NCBI GenBank assembly: GCA_030603665.1
Contig: JAUVXJ010000021.1
Span: 1 to 52,079 of the forward strand
Length of the DNA: 52,079 nt
Source: Chloroflexota bacterium
Lineage (GTDB): Bacteria > Chloroflexota > Anaerolineae > UBA7937 > B3-Chlor
Direction of reading: 5' to 3'
The position numbers and the translations under genes were made by a program. The notes under the pieces were generated by a model that saw nothing but the letters and a program-made list of their open reading frames with translations, did no database searches and was not told where the DNA came from. Shown here piece by piece: positions 42,737 through 50,340 of this stretch (position 1 is its first letter; the number at the start of each line of letters is the position of its first letter).

Positions 42737-44110
42737 GTGCGGCAAGGAAGGCGATACTACTTCTCAACACGCGACCTTCTGATGATGGCGGTGCTGGCTG
42801 CTCTTGGCGGCGTTGCCAGCACCTACATCCAGACTCTGGCCAATGCCTTGCACGCGGCACTGGGCTTCCCCGGAGCGACCCAGGTACTTGCAGGCCTGCA
42901 CGTCCTGTGGATCGTGCTGGCCGTGGGACTGACAGGGAAACCAGGCGCTGGCACCGTGACCGGCATCGCCAAGGGTGCAGTGGAATTCCTATCGGGCAAT
43001 ACCCACGGGATCATGGTCATCCTGATCGATGTGGTGGCGGGCATCCTCGTGGATCTTGGCATGCTGCCCTTTCGCAACAAGAACAGCTACCTATCCTATT
43101 CAATCGCTGGAGGACTGGCCGCCGCATCCAATATCTTCGTCTTTCAGGCCTTCGCCTCCATTCCCAGCGATATCCTGACCATGGGCGCCATCCTGATTGT
43201 GGCGGCGGTGTCATTCATTTCCGGCGCACTGCTAGCTGGAGTGCTGGGCAAGATCCTACTCGACTCTCTGCGGCGAGCGGGAGTTGTGAAGGATCAGCCC
43301 GTCCAGGCCGCGCCACGATGGGTCTACCCCGGCTTTGTAGGCATCGTGGCCCTCTTGTCCCTCGGCGGAGGTCTCTATCTCTACTTCGCCCTTCAAGGGC
43401 CGCCAACGGTCCGCGTCAGCGGTCAAGTGAACGCACCGTATGAGTACAGCTATAGCGCGGAGGATGAGCCGCTCTTGATCACCATCCAAGAAACCGCCAA
43501 GCCCGGACTGATTGGTACCTACACAGGGCTCCCGCTACGCGAGATAGTGTCGCGGGCCCAGCCTGCCGCGGACGCCACCTCCATCCTTGCCAGAGGCAAC
43601 GACGGCTATGATTTCTTCATCCAGATGACCGAGCTAGAGGAAAGCGAAAAACTCATTCTCGCGCAGTCTGGACGCGGCGCAGAGATGACCTACAGTGTCG
43701 CTGGGGCCAGAAACAGCAAAGCGTGGGTCAGGAATGTGACACAGATCATGGTCGTTGGCCGTACGGTGGTTGAGGTCACCGGGTCCCTCGACAGCCCCCG
43801 TCAGTATGATCCCGACCACTGGCAGTTCGAAATGGACAATGCGCGTCTCGACCTGGGATACGGCAACCGCAAGTACCAGGGAGTCTCCCTGGCAACGGTC
43901 CTGGAGGCGATGGAACCTCAGCAACAGGCCGGCGTTGTGACGCTGAGAAGCCGCGCTGGCGACGAGAGGGACATCGAACTAGAGCAGCTGATGGACAACT
44001 TGAGCATCCGCATCTTCACCGTCACTGCCGACGAGGGGCTGATCTTCACCGTGGCCAGCGAGAACGGCCAGGTCTGGATGTCGGATGTAACGGAGATCGA
44101 AGTCAGTTGA
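42737..44110 (+). CDS. ECF S component (YkoE-like) fused to sulfite-oxidase-fold domains
   Basis: 457 residues from GTG 42737, with GGGGGTGA eight bases upstream; GTGs at 42719 and 42725 are alternatives. Residues about 1-190 form a six-helix YkoE/PF09819-like S component (RYYFSTRDLLMMAVLAAL, then VEFLSGNTHGIMVI, similar to the GNPSGPMVI of YkoE). A helix near 200-220 leads to two extracytoplasmic domains (about 225-330 and 335-457) that resemble the molybdopterin-binding oxidoreductase fold: YTGLPLREIVSRAQ...GNDGYDFFI and YQGVSLATVLEAM. The Mo-ligand Cys (CxGN) is missing. With a Moco riboswitch upstream, a molybdopterin-type substrate is inferred, not thiamine precursor. Confidence 0.78.
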   Translation: MRQGRRYYFSTRDLLMMAVLAALGGVASTYIQTLANALHAALGFPGATQVLAGLHVLWIVLAVGLTGKPGAGTVTGIAKGAVEFLSGNTHGIMVILIDVVAGILVDLGMLPFRNKNSYLSYSIAGGLAAASNIFVFQAFASIPSDILTMGAILIVAAVSFISGALLAGVLGKILLDSLRRAGVVKDQPVQAAPRWVYPGFVGIVALLSLGGGLYLYFALQGPPTVRVSGQVNAPYEYSYSAEDEPLLITIQETAKPGLIGTYTGLPLREIVSRAQPAADATSILARGNDGYDFFIQMTELEESEKLILAQSGRGAEMTYSVAGARNSKAWVRNVTQIMVVGRTVVEVTGSLDSPRQYDPDHWQFEMDNARLDLGYGNRKYQGVSLATVLEAMEPQQQAGVVTLRSRAGDERDIELEQLMDNLSIRIFTVTADEGLIFTVASENGQVWMSDVTEIEVS

Positions 44111-45594
44111 TTTGCATTCGCGATCTCAGCTTCAAGTTCCAGGGCAACGAGACGCACACCCTCCGCGATGTCAATCTTGACATCGCGCCCGGCGAGTTCG
44201 TGGTCATCACAGGCCCCAGCGGTTGTGGAAAATCGACGTTGGCGCTTGCGCTGGGGGGCTACCTCTTCCGCCAACACGCAGGGGAAGCGGCTGGCGAGGT
44301 ACTGGTGAACGGCCTGGATGCCCGAGTGGCCGAGGTCTTCGACCTTGCTGAGATCGTGGGGCTGGTACAGCAGAATCCCGAGGCTCAACTCTGTACCCTG
44401 ACGGTGGCCGACGAAGTGGCTTTCGGGCTGGAGAACCGGCGGCTTACGAAGGCCACCATCGTAGAGCGATCGGAGTGGGCCCTGGAGATAGTAGGGGCGA
44501 TGCACCTCGTCGATCGGCCTCTGGCCACGCTCTCGGGGGGCGAGAAGCAAAAAGTAGCGATAGCGGCGATGATGGCTGCCAAACCTCAGGTGCTTATTTT
44601 CGATGAGCCCACGTCAAATCTCGATCCCACGGCTACTGGGGAGATCTTCAAAGTTATCCAGCACATACGAGAGAAGGCAGGCATCACCGTTATCGTCATC
44701 GAGCACAAACTGGGCTACCTGAGACCATTCCAGCCGCGCGTGATCAGGATGGAGAAAGGGCGCATCGTCAGTGACGGCGATGACCTGACTTCCTTCCTTG
44801 CTTCTGCGATCACGCCTGCACCCTGCCGATCTGTCCAGGGGCCCAGCGATGGCCACGTGGCCTCCACGCAGCACCTGACTCTTGGGTACGGTAACGACCC
44901 CATCTTGAACGACGTCTCTCTCGATCTTCACGCGGGGGAGTTCATCGCCATAATGGGAGACAATGGTTCCGGCAAGACCACTTTGCTGCGGTGCCTGATG
45001 GGATTGCTCAAGCCGCAAGCAGGTAATGTCGAGGTGCTCGGTCATGACACCGACAGGGTCCCGGTGTCCTCCCTGGCACGCGACATGGGCTTCATCTTCC
45101 AGAATCCCGATCACCAGCTGTTCGCGGAAACGGTGTGGGAGGAAGCGACTCTCGCTCCGCGCAACTTCGGCCTGTTGAACGATGAGACCAGAAACCGAGT
45201 GAGGTGGCTGCTGGAACGATGCGGGCTAGGGCGATACCTTGATATCCACCCTCACAGGCTCAGTTACGGCGAGAAACGACGCCTCAACTTGGCCTCTATA
45301 CTCTCCTACAACCCCACCCTGATCCTTCTCGACGAGATACTCATAGGCCAGGACATGGAGAACGCGACACTGATCATGGACCTCCTCAAGGAGCGGGCTG
45401 CCCGGGGCGGCACTGTGATCAATGTAACCCATGATCCAGAGACCACCTGTCTGTACAGCGATCGCGTACTGTTCCTGCAGGGCGGCCGCGTACTGGTGGA
45501 TGCGCCAACCGAGGAAGCTTTCGCCCAGCTGGCCGCCTTGGGCCTGATGGACTACCTACCCGCTGGAAGAGTAAACCAACTCTCGAGGAAATGA
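44107..45594 (+). CDS. ECF fused tandem ATPase (EcfA-A', YkoD-like)
   Basis: 495 residues with two ABC modules. First: GPSGCGKSTLA (about 36), LSGGEKQKVAIA, LIFDEPTSNLDP. Second (from about 252): GDNGSGKTTLL, LSYGEKRRLNLA, LILLDEILIGQD. The second Walker B continues DEILIGQD instead of the usual DEPTxGLD. TTG start and stop overlap the neighbours by 4 bases. It energises the importer with the S component upstream and the T component downstream. Confidence 0.92.
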   Translation: MICIRDLSFKFQGNETHTLRDVNLDIAPGEFVVITGPSGCGKSTLALALGGYLFRQHAGEAAGEVLVNGLDARVAEVFDLAEIVGLVQQNPEAQLCTLTVADEVAFGLENRRLTKATIVERSEWALEIVGAMHLVDRPLATLSGGEKQKVAIAAMMAAKPQVLIFDEPTSNLDPTATGEIFKVIQHIREKAGITVIVIEHKLGYLRPFQPRVIRMEKGRIVSDGDDLTSFLASAITPAPCRSVQGPSDGHVASTQHLTLGYGNDPILNDVSLDLHAGEFIAIMGDNGSGKTTLLRCLMGLLKPQAGNVEVLGHDTDRVPVSSLARDMGFIFQNPDHQLFAETVWEEATLAPRNFGLLNDETRNRVRWLLERCGLGRYLDIHPHRLSYGEKRRLNLASILSYNPTLILLDEILIGQDMENATLIMDLLKERAARGGTVINVTHDPETTCLYSDRVLFLQGGRVLVDAPTEEAFAQLAALGLMDYLPAGRVNQLSRK

Positions 45595-46382
45595 GCGCCA
45601 AGCCCAAGATAATCTATCAGCCAAGAAGGTCGTGGCTTCATAGCCTGCACGCGCTCGTTAAGCTTTGCTGGCTGATCGGGCTTAGCATCTCACTCTTCGT
45701 CATAGCCAGCCCCCTCTGGATACTGGCCGTCCTCCTGCTCATTATTGTGTCCTTTCCATTGGCCGGGCTTGATCTGCGCCGCGACGTTCGTGGAATGCGC
45801 TTTCTGACCACGATGGGCGCGCTGCTGTTCACGCTCCAGGTGATCTTCAATCACACCGGATCAGTCATCCTGGATACTGCATTGGGTCCACTGAACCTGC
45901 AGGTCACCGACGGCGGGGTGGCAGCCGGCGTGTACGTCGGTGGACGCTTCCTGGCGCTGATCCTGATGAGCTATCTCTTTGTGCTCACGACCGACCCCAG
46001 CGATCTGGCCTACGGATTGATGCGCGTCGGTCTGCCCTACAGATATGGCTTCGTTCTCATCACCGCACTCCGCCTGGCACCGCTCTTCGAGATTGAGAGC
46101 AATACCGTATACCAGGCCCAACTGACGCGAGGGGTCAAGTACGATGTCCGCAGTCCCAGGAGGTTCGTCTATCTGGCGCGGCAACTGATACTACCTCTCC
46201 TGGTATCCGCGCTGAGCAAGGTAGACGACCTGGCAGTGTCCATGGAGGGGCGCTGCTTCGGCAAGTATGCCACCCGTACCTACAGGCGAACCCCCAAATA
46301 CACCATCTGGGACACCCTGGCGCTGATCCTGCTGGGGTTGGGTCTCCTCGCCATGGTAGGGATCGCCCTGTGGAGAGTGTAG
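45591..46382 (+). CDS. ECF T component (YkoC/EcfT-like permease)
   Basis: 263 residues, about five to six membrane helices. Coupling motifs: TVYQAQLTRGVKYD (about 174-187) and AVSMEGRCFGKYATR (about 213-226), the second with R-C-F in place of the common R-G/A-F. ATG overlaps the ATPase stop (ATGA). Completes the four-part ECF importer: S, A, A', T. Confidence 0.88.
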   Translation: MSAKPKIIYQPRRSWLHSLHALVKLCWLIGLSISLFVIASPLWILAVLLLIIVSFPLAGLDLRRDVRGMRFLTTMGALLFTLQVIFNHTGSVILDTALGPLNLQVTDGGVAAGVYVGGRFLALILMSYLFVLTTDPSDLAYGLMRVGLPYRYGFVLITALRLAPLFEIESNTVYQAQLTRGVKYDVRSPRRFVYLARQLILPLLVSALSKVDDLAVSMEGRCFGKYATRTYRRTPKYTIWDTLALILLGLGLLAMVGIALWRV

Positions 46383-46398
46383 AGGAGGCTGAACTAGA

Positions 46399-47253
46399 GT
46401 GAAAAGGAGCACCACTGTCAACGTATCGACAATTCTCACCGTGCTGGTGGGCATAGCCATCGGGGTGGTAGGCAGCATCGGAGGCTTGCTAATCTCACCT
46501 CGGCTGGCCGGAATATCGTCTGATTTCCGATGTGTAGACTGCCACCAATCGCATGGAGCCGTCGACCTGGGCGGCGTGCCCTTCAACGCCCTGGTCCTCT
46601 TGACCGGCGACGTTCCTGAGCCCAAGCTGATCAGCGTGAATGACATCCTGCCGTACCGCCACGCGGGCCAGACAAGCATCTCCCTCCTGGATCTCTTGGC
46701 CCAGAACGGTGTGCACGACTTCAAGGAAGTGAGCCTGATCTCCACCGATGGCGGATTAGTGACACTGGAGAAGGAGAACGTGAGTGAGCACTCTCTCCTC
46801 CTGCCCTACCTGGAGGGCATCCGCTTCCAAGATGATCGTCTACACGTTTCCACCTGGCTCAAGGGGCTCAGCAAGATCATCGTGGTCGGCACAGAGCTAC
46901 CCATCATCATCGACGGGCGGGCCACCTCCATGGGCCGCCTGCTGAGGGAGAACACCTTGACAGTTGTTGCAGAGCGCAGCTACCCCATGTACCGCAGCGA
47001 AGAGGACGGTCAGGTGAGAGAGGGAGAGTACTCGCATCTGCACACTGGAGCCCCCATTAGCGGAGTGGTCGCTCGCCCCGACTTCACAACCCTCACGGTG
47101 ACGGACGCTCAGGGTGGGACCCACATCCTCGACGCTCGTCAGGCCGAACAGGCTGTCCTCACCATCTACTATGGCAAACCCACACTGCTGCTCCCTGAGC
47201 TTCACAGGGGTGAGTGGATCTCAGATGTGGTGAGAGTGGAATCAAGCTCGTAG
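46399..47253 (+). CDS. Membrane-anchored CXXCH protein with a sulfite-oxidase-fold-like domain
   Basis: 284 residues from GTG, GAGGAGG ten bases upstream. One N-terminal membrane helix (about 9-33) places the rest outside. CVDCH at residues 45-49 is a CXXCH heme c attachment motif. Residues about 58-155 (VPFNALVLLTGDVPEPKLI, ISLLDLLAQNGVHDFKEVSLIS) resemble the domain pair fused to the S component; a second such unit (about 195-284) ends DVVRVE. No CxGN Mo-ligand motif. Last gene of the ECF operon, so it probably assists capture, release or redox handling of the substrate outside the membrane. Confidence 0.65.
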   Translation: MKRSTTVNVSTILTVLVGIAIGVVGSIGGLLISPRLAGISSDFRCVDCHQSHGAVDLGGVPFNALVLLTGDVPEPKLISVNDILPYRHAGQTSISLLDLLAQNGVHDFKEVSLISTDGGLVTLEKENVSEHSLLLPYLEGIRFQDDRLHVSTWLKGLSKIIVVGTELPIIIDGRATSMGRLLRENTLTVVAERSYPMYRSEEDGQVREGEYSHLHTGAPISGVVARPDFTTLTVTDAQGGTHILDARQAEQAVLTIYYGKPTLLLPELHRGEWISDVVRVESSS

Positions 47254-47284
47254 ACCGGTGAGATCCGCGCGCTGATAGAGCAAA

Positions 47285-47316
47285 GGTGGCGACCCTTTCG
47301 GCGTCGCCACCCCTTT
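47285..47316. terminator. Bidirectional hairpin between converging genes
   Basis: GGTGGCGAC (47285-47293) pairs with GTCGCCACC (47303-47311), then CCTTTCC on the plus strand and, on the other strand, GTCGCC...CTTTGC. It separates the plus-strand ECF operon from the minus-strand lipoprotein gene. Confidence 0.75.
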
Positions 47317-47345
47317 CCACAATCGTGTTGAAGCAGAGCTTGACC

Positions 47346-48263
47346 CTACTCCACAGTGATACTGACCATCTGGGAAACCCACTGGCTGGCCGGAAGACCT
47401 GGCACCACAAGCTGAATGGGGCTCTCGGGGTCAGTAGTCGCCAGCCACTCGCCATCAATCCTTAGTGCAACCATGGCGTCCTTGCCCAGATCAGAAACCG
47501 CTATGGTGGCGCTGTAGCCATCCGCCGCAGTAGCGGTGATCGTCTCGGCGTCGCTATGCACAGCCGTCAGATCGAACAAGGTCGTCAGCGGAACACCCTC
47601 GAAATCGTGGATGCTCTCCCCGCTCTTGGTCTGCCTCAGCACACCTTCCAGTAGCACCAGGTCCTGACCGGATAGTTGCACGTATTCGAAGGTTCTCTCG
47701 TTATCCATCGCCCCCTCGAACGACAACTCCCAGTCCACCTGAGGGGGCAACGCCCCCGGACCCTCTACCACAATGGTGTCAAGCTGGAATATCCAGTGAT
47801 TTGAGGGCTTGTTCGGCACAACCAGTCTTATCGGCCCGTGGTCGGGATCCGACGTTGCGATCCAGTCGCCGTCCATCTTCAGGGCCACGATAGCGTCCTC
47901 CAGATCCGCTGTAGCGATCATGATAGCGTATCCGTCCGCGGCCAACGCGGTGATGCCACTCGCTGCAGAGACAGCCTCCGCCTGCTCGAGGATGGCGCTC
48001 AAGGGCACACCCTCCCAATCGTTGACCGTGTCCTCGCCGCGAGATTTCTGCATCAGGACCTGGTCCAGCGACACCTGCTCCATCGCTGCCAGGTCTGCAT
48101 AGCTCAGCGCCAAGGGGTTATCCGCCTCGCCTTCGACGTTGAGTGTCCACTCCACCTCCGGCGCCTGGGGACCTGCCGTGCCGCCGCATGCAGCAACGAC
48201 CAGCAGTAGCGCGACCAGTAGCGCGACCAGTACCGCCAGTCCACAATGCCTCAATGCTTTCAC
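47346..48263 (-). CDS. Lipoprotein with two Cys-less molybdopterin-oxidoreductase-fold domains
   Basis: 305 residues. Signal peptide with lipobox LVVAAC (Cys26), so lipid-anchored outside the membrane. Two tandem units (about 37-165 and 172-305) share the order D/E-W-x-L-x-(V/F)-E-G, LxxxDLxxMEQV, W/F-EGVPL, ADGY, V(A)LxxDGxW(L/I)AT and P(I)xLVVP...W. This order is that of the sulfite oxidase catalytic domain, but where that family has the Mo-binding Cys (C-x-GN) here stand KSRGED and KSGES. It is thus likely a binding protein, not an enzyme. Moco RNA copy 2 lies upstream. No clear promoter of its own; could be cotranscribed with the 132-residue gene. Confidence 0.75.
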   Translation of the reverse strand: MKALRHCGLAVLVALLVALLLVVAACGGTAGPQAPEVEWTLNVEGEADNPLALSYADLAAMEQVSLDQVLMQKSRGEDTVNDWEGVPLSAILEQAEAVSAASGITALAADGYAIMIATADLEDAIVALKMDGDWIATSDPDHGPIRLVVPNKPSNHWIFQLDTIVVEGPGALPPQVDWELSFEGAMDNERTFEYVQLSGQDLVLLEGVLRQTKSGESIHDFEGVPLTTLFDLTAVHSDAETITATAADGYSATIAVSDLGKDAMVALRIDGEWLATTDPESPIQLVVPGLPASQWVSQMVSITVE

Positions 48264-48420
48264 CTTTCGCTACCTCCTGTCATCATCCTGTCTCTCACAC
48301 CATCGGGAACCACAAAAAAGACTCTATCAACGTAACTCTGTGTCGATACTCACCCCCTATCAACAGGGTTATGTGCCGGAAGGAGGCGAGTATCCAGACG
48401 TGAGATAGAGCCCTCAAGAC

Positions 48421-48522
48421 CATTCTCCTTTCCAAGCACGGGAGGCATGGCCTTTTCAAGCCATACCCTAGCGCCCAGTGCCCGTGAGCCGAAGCCTTTA
48501 GAGTCGCTGGGTCGGAGAACTC
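48421..48522 (-). promoter_or_regulatory. Moco riboswitch, copy 2
   Basis: Minus strand: opening TTCTCCGACCCAG, then GGGTATGGC, GCCATGCCTCCCGTGCTTGG and closing AAAGGAGAA; TTCTCC and GGAGAA pair to form P1. The core is the same as in copy 1. It begins about 20 bases past the stop of the 132-residue gene and precedes the lipoprotein; a T-run (plus-strand A-run 48314-48319) lies further down and could be part of a terminator. Confidence 0.85.
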
Positions 48523-48542
48523 AGCAGTCTATGTTGTGAAGT

Positions 48543-48941
48543 TCAGAAGAACCCCAGTTGACAAGGTGCGACGGATATGCCCAGTGTCTCCACAGCATTG
48601 CCGAGATCCAGGCGCTTCAGCTTGAACTCGCTCGCAATTTCCCACGCGGTCGCACAGGACAACCGTCCATCCACCTGTACGTCCCGCAAGCGCTGCGCCA
48701 CTTCCTCGCGCACTTCCACTCCAGATTGGACGATGCGCCCTTTGCCTTCCCCCTTGGCGCCGTGGCCGAAGAGACCTAGCTGGCACTGCGAGGCGCGGAT
48801 GTCGACCTCGTTTGCCACCGTCGCCACCTCGATGGGCTCGACGTCCAGCTTCCCGGAAATCCTATACATCGTCGCGCAGGTCACCCTGCCGTCGTCCTCC
48901 AGAGACGCTCTCAGCTCCTCGATGATCTCCTGATCTTTCAT
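48543..48941 (-). CDS. Internally duplicated cysteine protein, possible winged-helix-like regulator
   Basis: 132 residues made of two repeats offset by 74 residues: DGRVTCATMYRISGKL ... RASQCQLGLFG and DGRLSCATAWEIASEF ... SVAPCQLGFF. The cysteines C22/C53 and C96/C127 keep an identical 31-residue spacing, suggesting a metal or thiol site per repeat. Helix pattern resembles small helix-turn-helix domains. I do not know the function. It has its own promoter, Moco RNA copy 3 and terminator upstream, so it belongs to the molybdenum/tungsten cofactor response. ATG preceded by GGAGTTGAG. Confidence 0.75.
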   Translation of the reverse strand: MKDQEIIEELRASLEDDGRVTCATMYRISGKLDVEPIEVATVANEVDIRASQCQLGLFGHGAKGEGKGRIVQSGVEVREEVAQRLRDVQVDGRLSCATAWEIASEFKLKRLDLGNAVETLGISVAPCQLGFF

Positions 48942-48955
48942 ATCTCAACTCCATG

Positions 48956-48983
48956 AAAAAGGGCGCTCATGGAAAAGAGCGCC
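48956..48983 (-). terminator. Intrinsic terminator of Moco riboswitch copy 3
   Basis: Minus strand GGCGCTC, 8-base loop, GAGCGCC, then CTTTTTC. It stands between Moco RNA copy 3 and the ATG at 48941. Confidence 0.88.
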
Positions 48984-48989
48984 TCGTAC

Positions 48990-49096
48990 GAGCGATTCTC
49001 CTTTCCGAACAAGGGAGGCACGGCCTTTTCAAACCATACCCTGCCGCCCAACGTCCGTGGGCCACCGCCTGTAGGCACGTTGGGTCGGAGAACCTT
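48990..49096 (-). promoter_or_regulatory. Moco riboswitch, copy 3
   Basis: Minus strand: GGTTCTCCGACCCAACGT, the pairing ACGTTGGG, then GGGTATGG, GGCCGTGCCTCCCTTGTT and CGGAAAGGAGAA. It matches copy 2 closely in the core and copy 1 in layout. Followed by an intrinsic terminator, then the 132-residue protein gene. Confidence 0.87.
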
Positions 49097-49114
49097 CTAT
49101 TCAACCACCAATTG

Positions 49115-49143
49115 AGTATACACCATTGTCACTGCCTTCGCAA
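49115..49143 (-). promoter_or_regulatory. Promoter of Moco riboswitch copy 3, overlapping the NTPase gene end
   Basis: Minus strand TTGCGA (49138-49143), 17-base spacer, TATACT (49115-49120). The -35 box lies inside the last codons of the THEP1-type gene. Confidence 0.6.
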
Positions 49144-49689
49144 ATCAGGCCCTATTTGCTTCTGATCCAACATGGACAGGATCTGCCCCGGCAGCCGCTC
49201 TCTATTGGCAAGAGTCACCTGCAAGACGAGAGAATCCACACTTTGCAGCCGTCCCCTGAGCGAATCCAGCAGTTGGGGACGTATCACCACCAAGCCCAGC
49301 CCGAAGCCCCCTCCCCTCAAGATGTCCAGGGCCTCGACCAACCCGCCCTTCGATTCAAGCTCCAACGGACCCAACTCATCCACGATGAACAGATCACACG
49401 GGATGGCCGTCCGCAATGCTTTCGTAGCCCACTCCAGGGTCGAGGAGACAAACCTGTATTTCCCCGATCGAACGTCGCCCGGCACATCATCGACCGCAGC
49501 CAGCAACCTATCTTCGCCCGTGGATACATCGATCAGGTTGATGGCCACCTTCTCTCCATCAGAGAACACAGCTGGAGAGAGCACACCAGCACAAACGTAG
49601 CCTCGTTCCTGCGCCAGCTGCACTACGCGCTGGCACAGATGTGTTTTGCCGATACCTCGCTCGCCCGTGAGCAACACCACTTCGTCCAT
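49129..49689 (-). CDS. THEP1-type nucleoside triphosphatase
   Basis: 186 residues. Walker A TGERGIGKTHL (about 8-18), AGVLSPAV segment, a Walker B FIVDELGPLEL (about 98), and a GLVVIRPQLLDSL strand, as in the THEP1/PF03266 NTPase family that hydrolyses NTPs in vitro with unknown cell role. It follows DUF47 by 21 bases on the same strand, so it may be the third gene of the phosphate transport operon. Its end overlaps the promoter of Moco RNA copy 3. Confidence 0.85.
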   Translation of the reverse strand: MDEVVLLTGERGIGKTHLCQRVVQLAQERGYVCAGVLSPAVFSDGEKVAINLIDVSTGEDRLLAAVDDVPGDVRSGKYRFVSSTLEWATKALRTAIPCDLFIVDELGPLELESKGGLVEALDILRGGGFGLGLVVIRPQLLDSLRGRLQSVDSLVLQVTLANRERLPGQILSMLDQKQIGPDLRRQ

Positions 49690-49710
49690 GCGTACAACCG
49701 CGCCGGCCCG

Positions 49711-50337
49711 TCAGGTCATCTTGACCACGATGTCTGTGATGACGTTGGCCGCCTCATCACCTCTATCAGCCGAGTTGCTCAGGTGACGGTACAGTTCCCT
49801 GAGCTTCAGCATCTCCACTATGTGCTCGCTCGTAGCTGGACCGCTGAACAGATCGGCCAACGCCTCACGGTAGATGGTCTCCATCCTGTTCTCAAGGGCC
49901 TTAGCCCTCATGGCATGTTCGTAGGCCACACTGGGATGATCCTTCAGCCGCAGGGTGGCCAGATGAATCTCGTTGGCCGCATCCCTCAGCAAAGATGCCA
50001 TGCGGTGCAGATGCTCGTTTGGCGAGATGTTTAGGATCGTCATCTCCTCCACAGTGGAATCGCCGTAGTCGAGGATGTCGTCTACGGCACGCGACAGCGC
50101 AAAGATGTCCTCCCTGTCTATGGGCGTCACGAAAGTACGATTCAATTCGTCGACCAGGATGCGGCGCAGCTCATCGGCTTCTTTCTCTGCCTGCATCACC
50201 CTCTTCGCGGCATCCCTATCGCCGTTCCTCATGTAGTCATCCAAAGCGTCCATGCCCTCCAGCGTCTTCGCCGCCTGCTCACCGATCAGCCGCAAGAAGT
50301 TATCCTGCCTAGGTCGCAGAAACTCTCTGAATCCCAT
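49711..50337 (-). CDS. DUF47/PhoU-like accessory protein of Pit transporter
   Basis: 208 residues, all-helical DUF47 protein: MGFREFLRPRQDNFLRLI start, AEKEADELRR, FVTPIDREDIFALSRAVDDILDY and the C-terminal DRGDEAANVITDIVVKM. Members occur almost always next to Pit phosphate transporters and are thought to control them. Here Pit is 3 bases upstream, so translation is probably coupled. Confidence 0.92.
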   Translation of the reverse strand: MGFREFLRPRQDNFLRLIGEQAAKTLEGMDALDDYMRNGDRDAAKRVMQAEKEADELRRILVDELNRTFVTPIDREDIFALSRAVDDILDYGDSTVEEMTILNISPNEHLHRMASLLRDAANEIHLATLRLKDHPSVAYEHAMRAKALENRMETIYREALADLFSGPATSEHIVEMLKLRELYRHLSNSADRGDEAANVITDIVVKMT

Positions 50338-50340
50338 GGC

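Noticed and set aside
42737..46382. Simple assignment as thiamine-precursor importer YkoEDC
   Set aside because: No thiamine riboswitch or thi gene nearby; the leader is a Moco RNA and the S component has extra oxidoreductase-fold domains. The name by homology would mislead.
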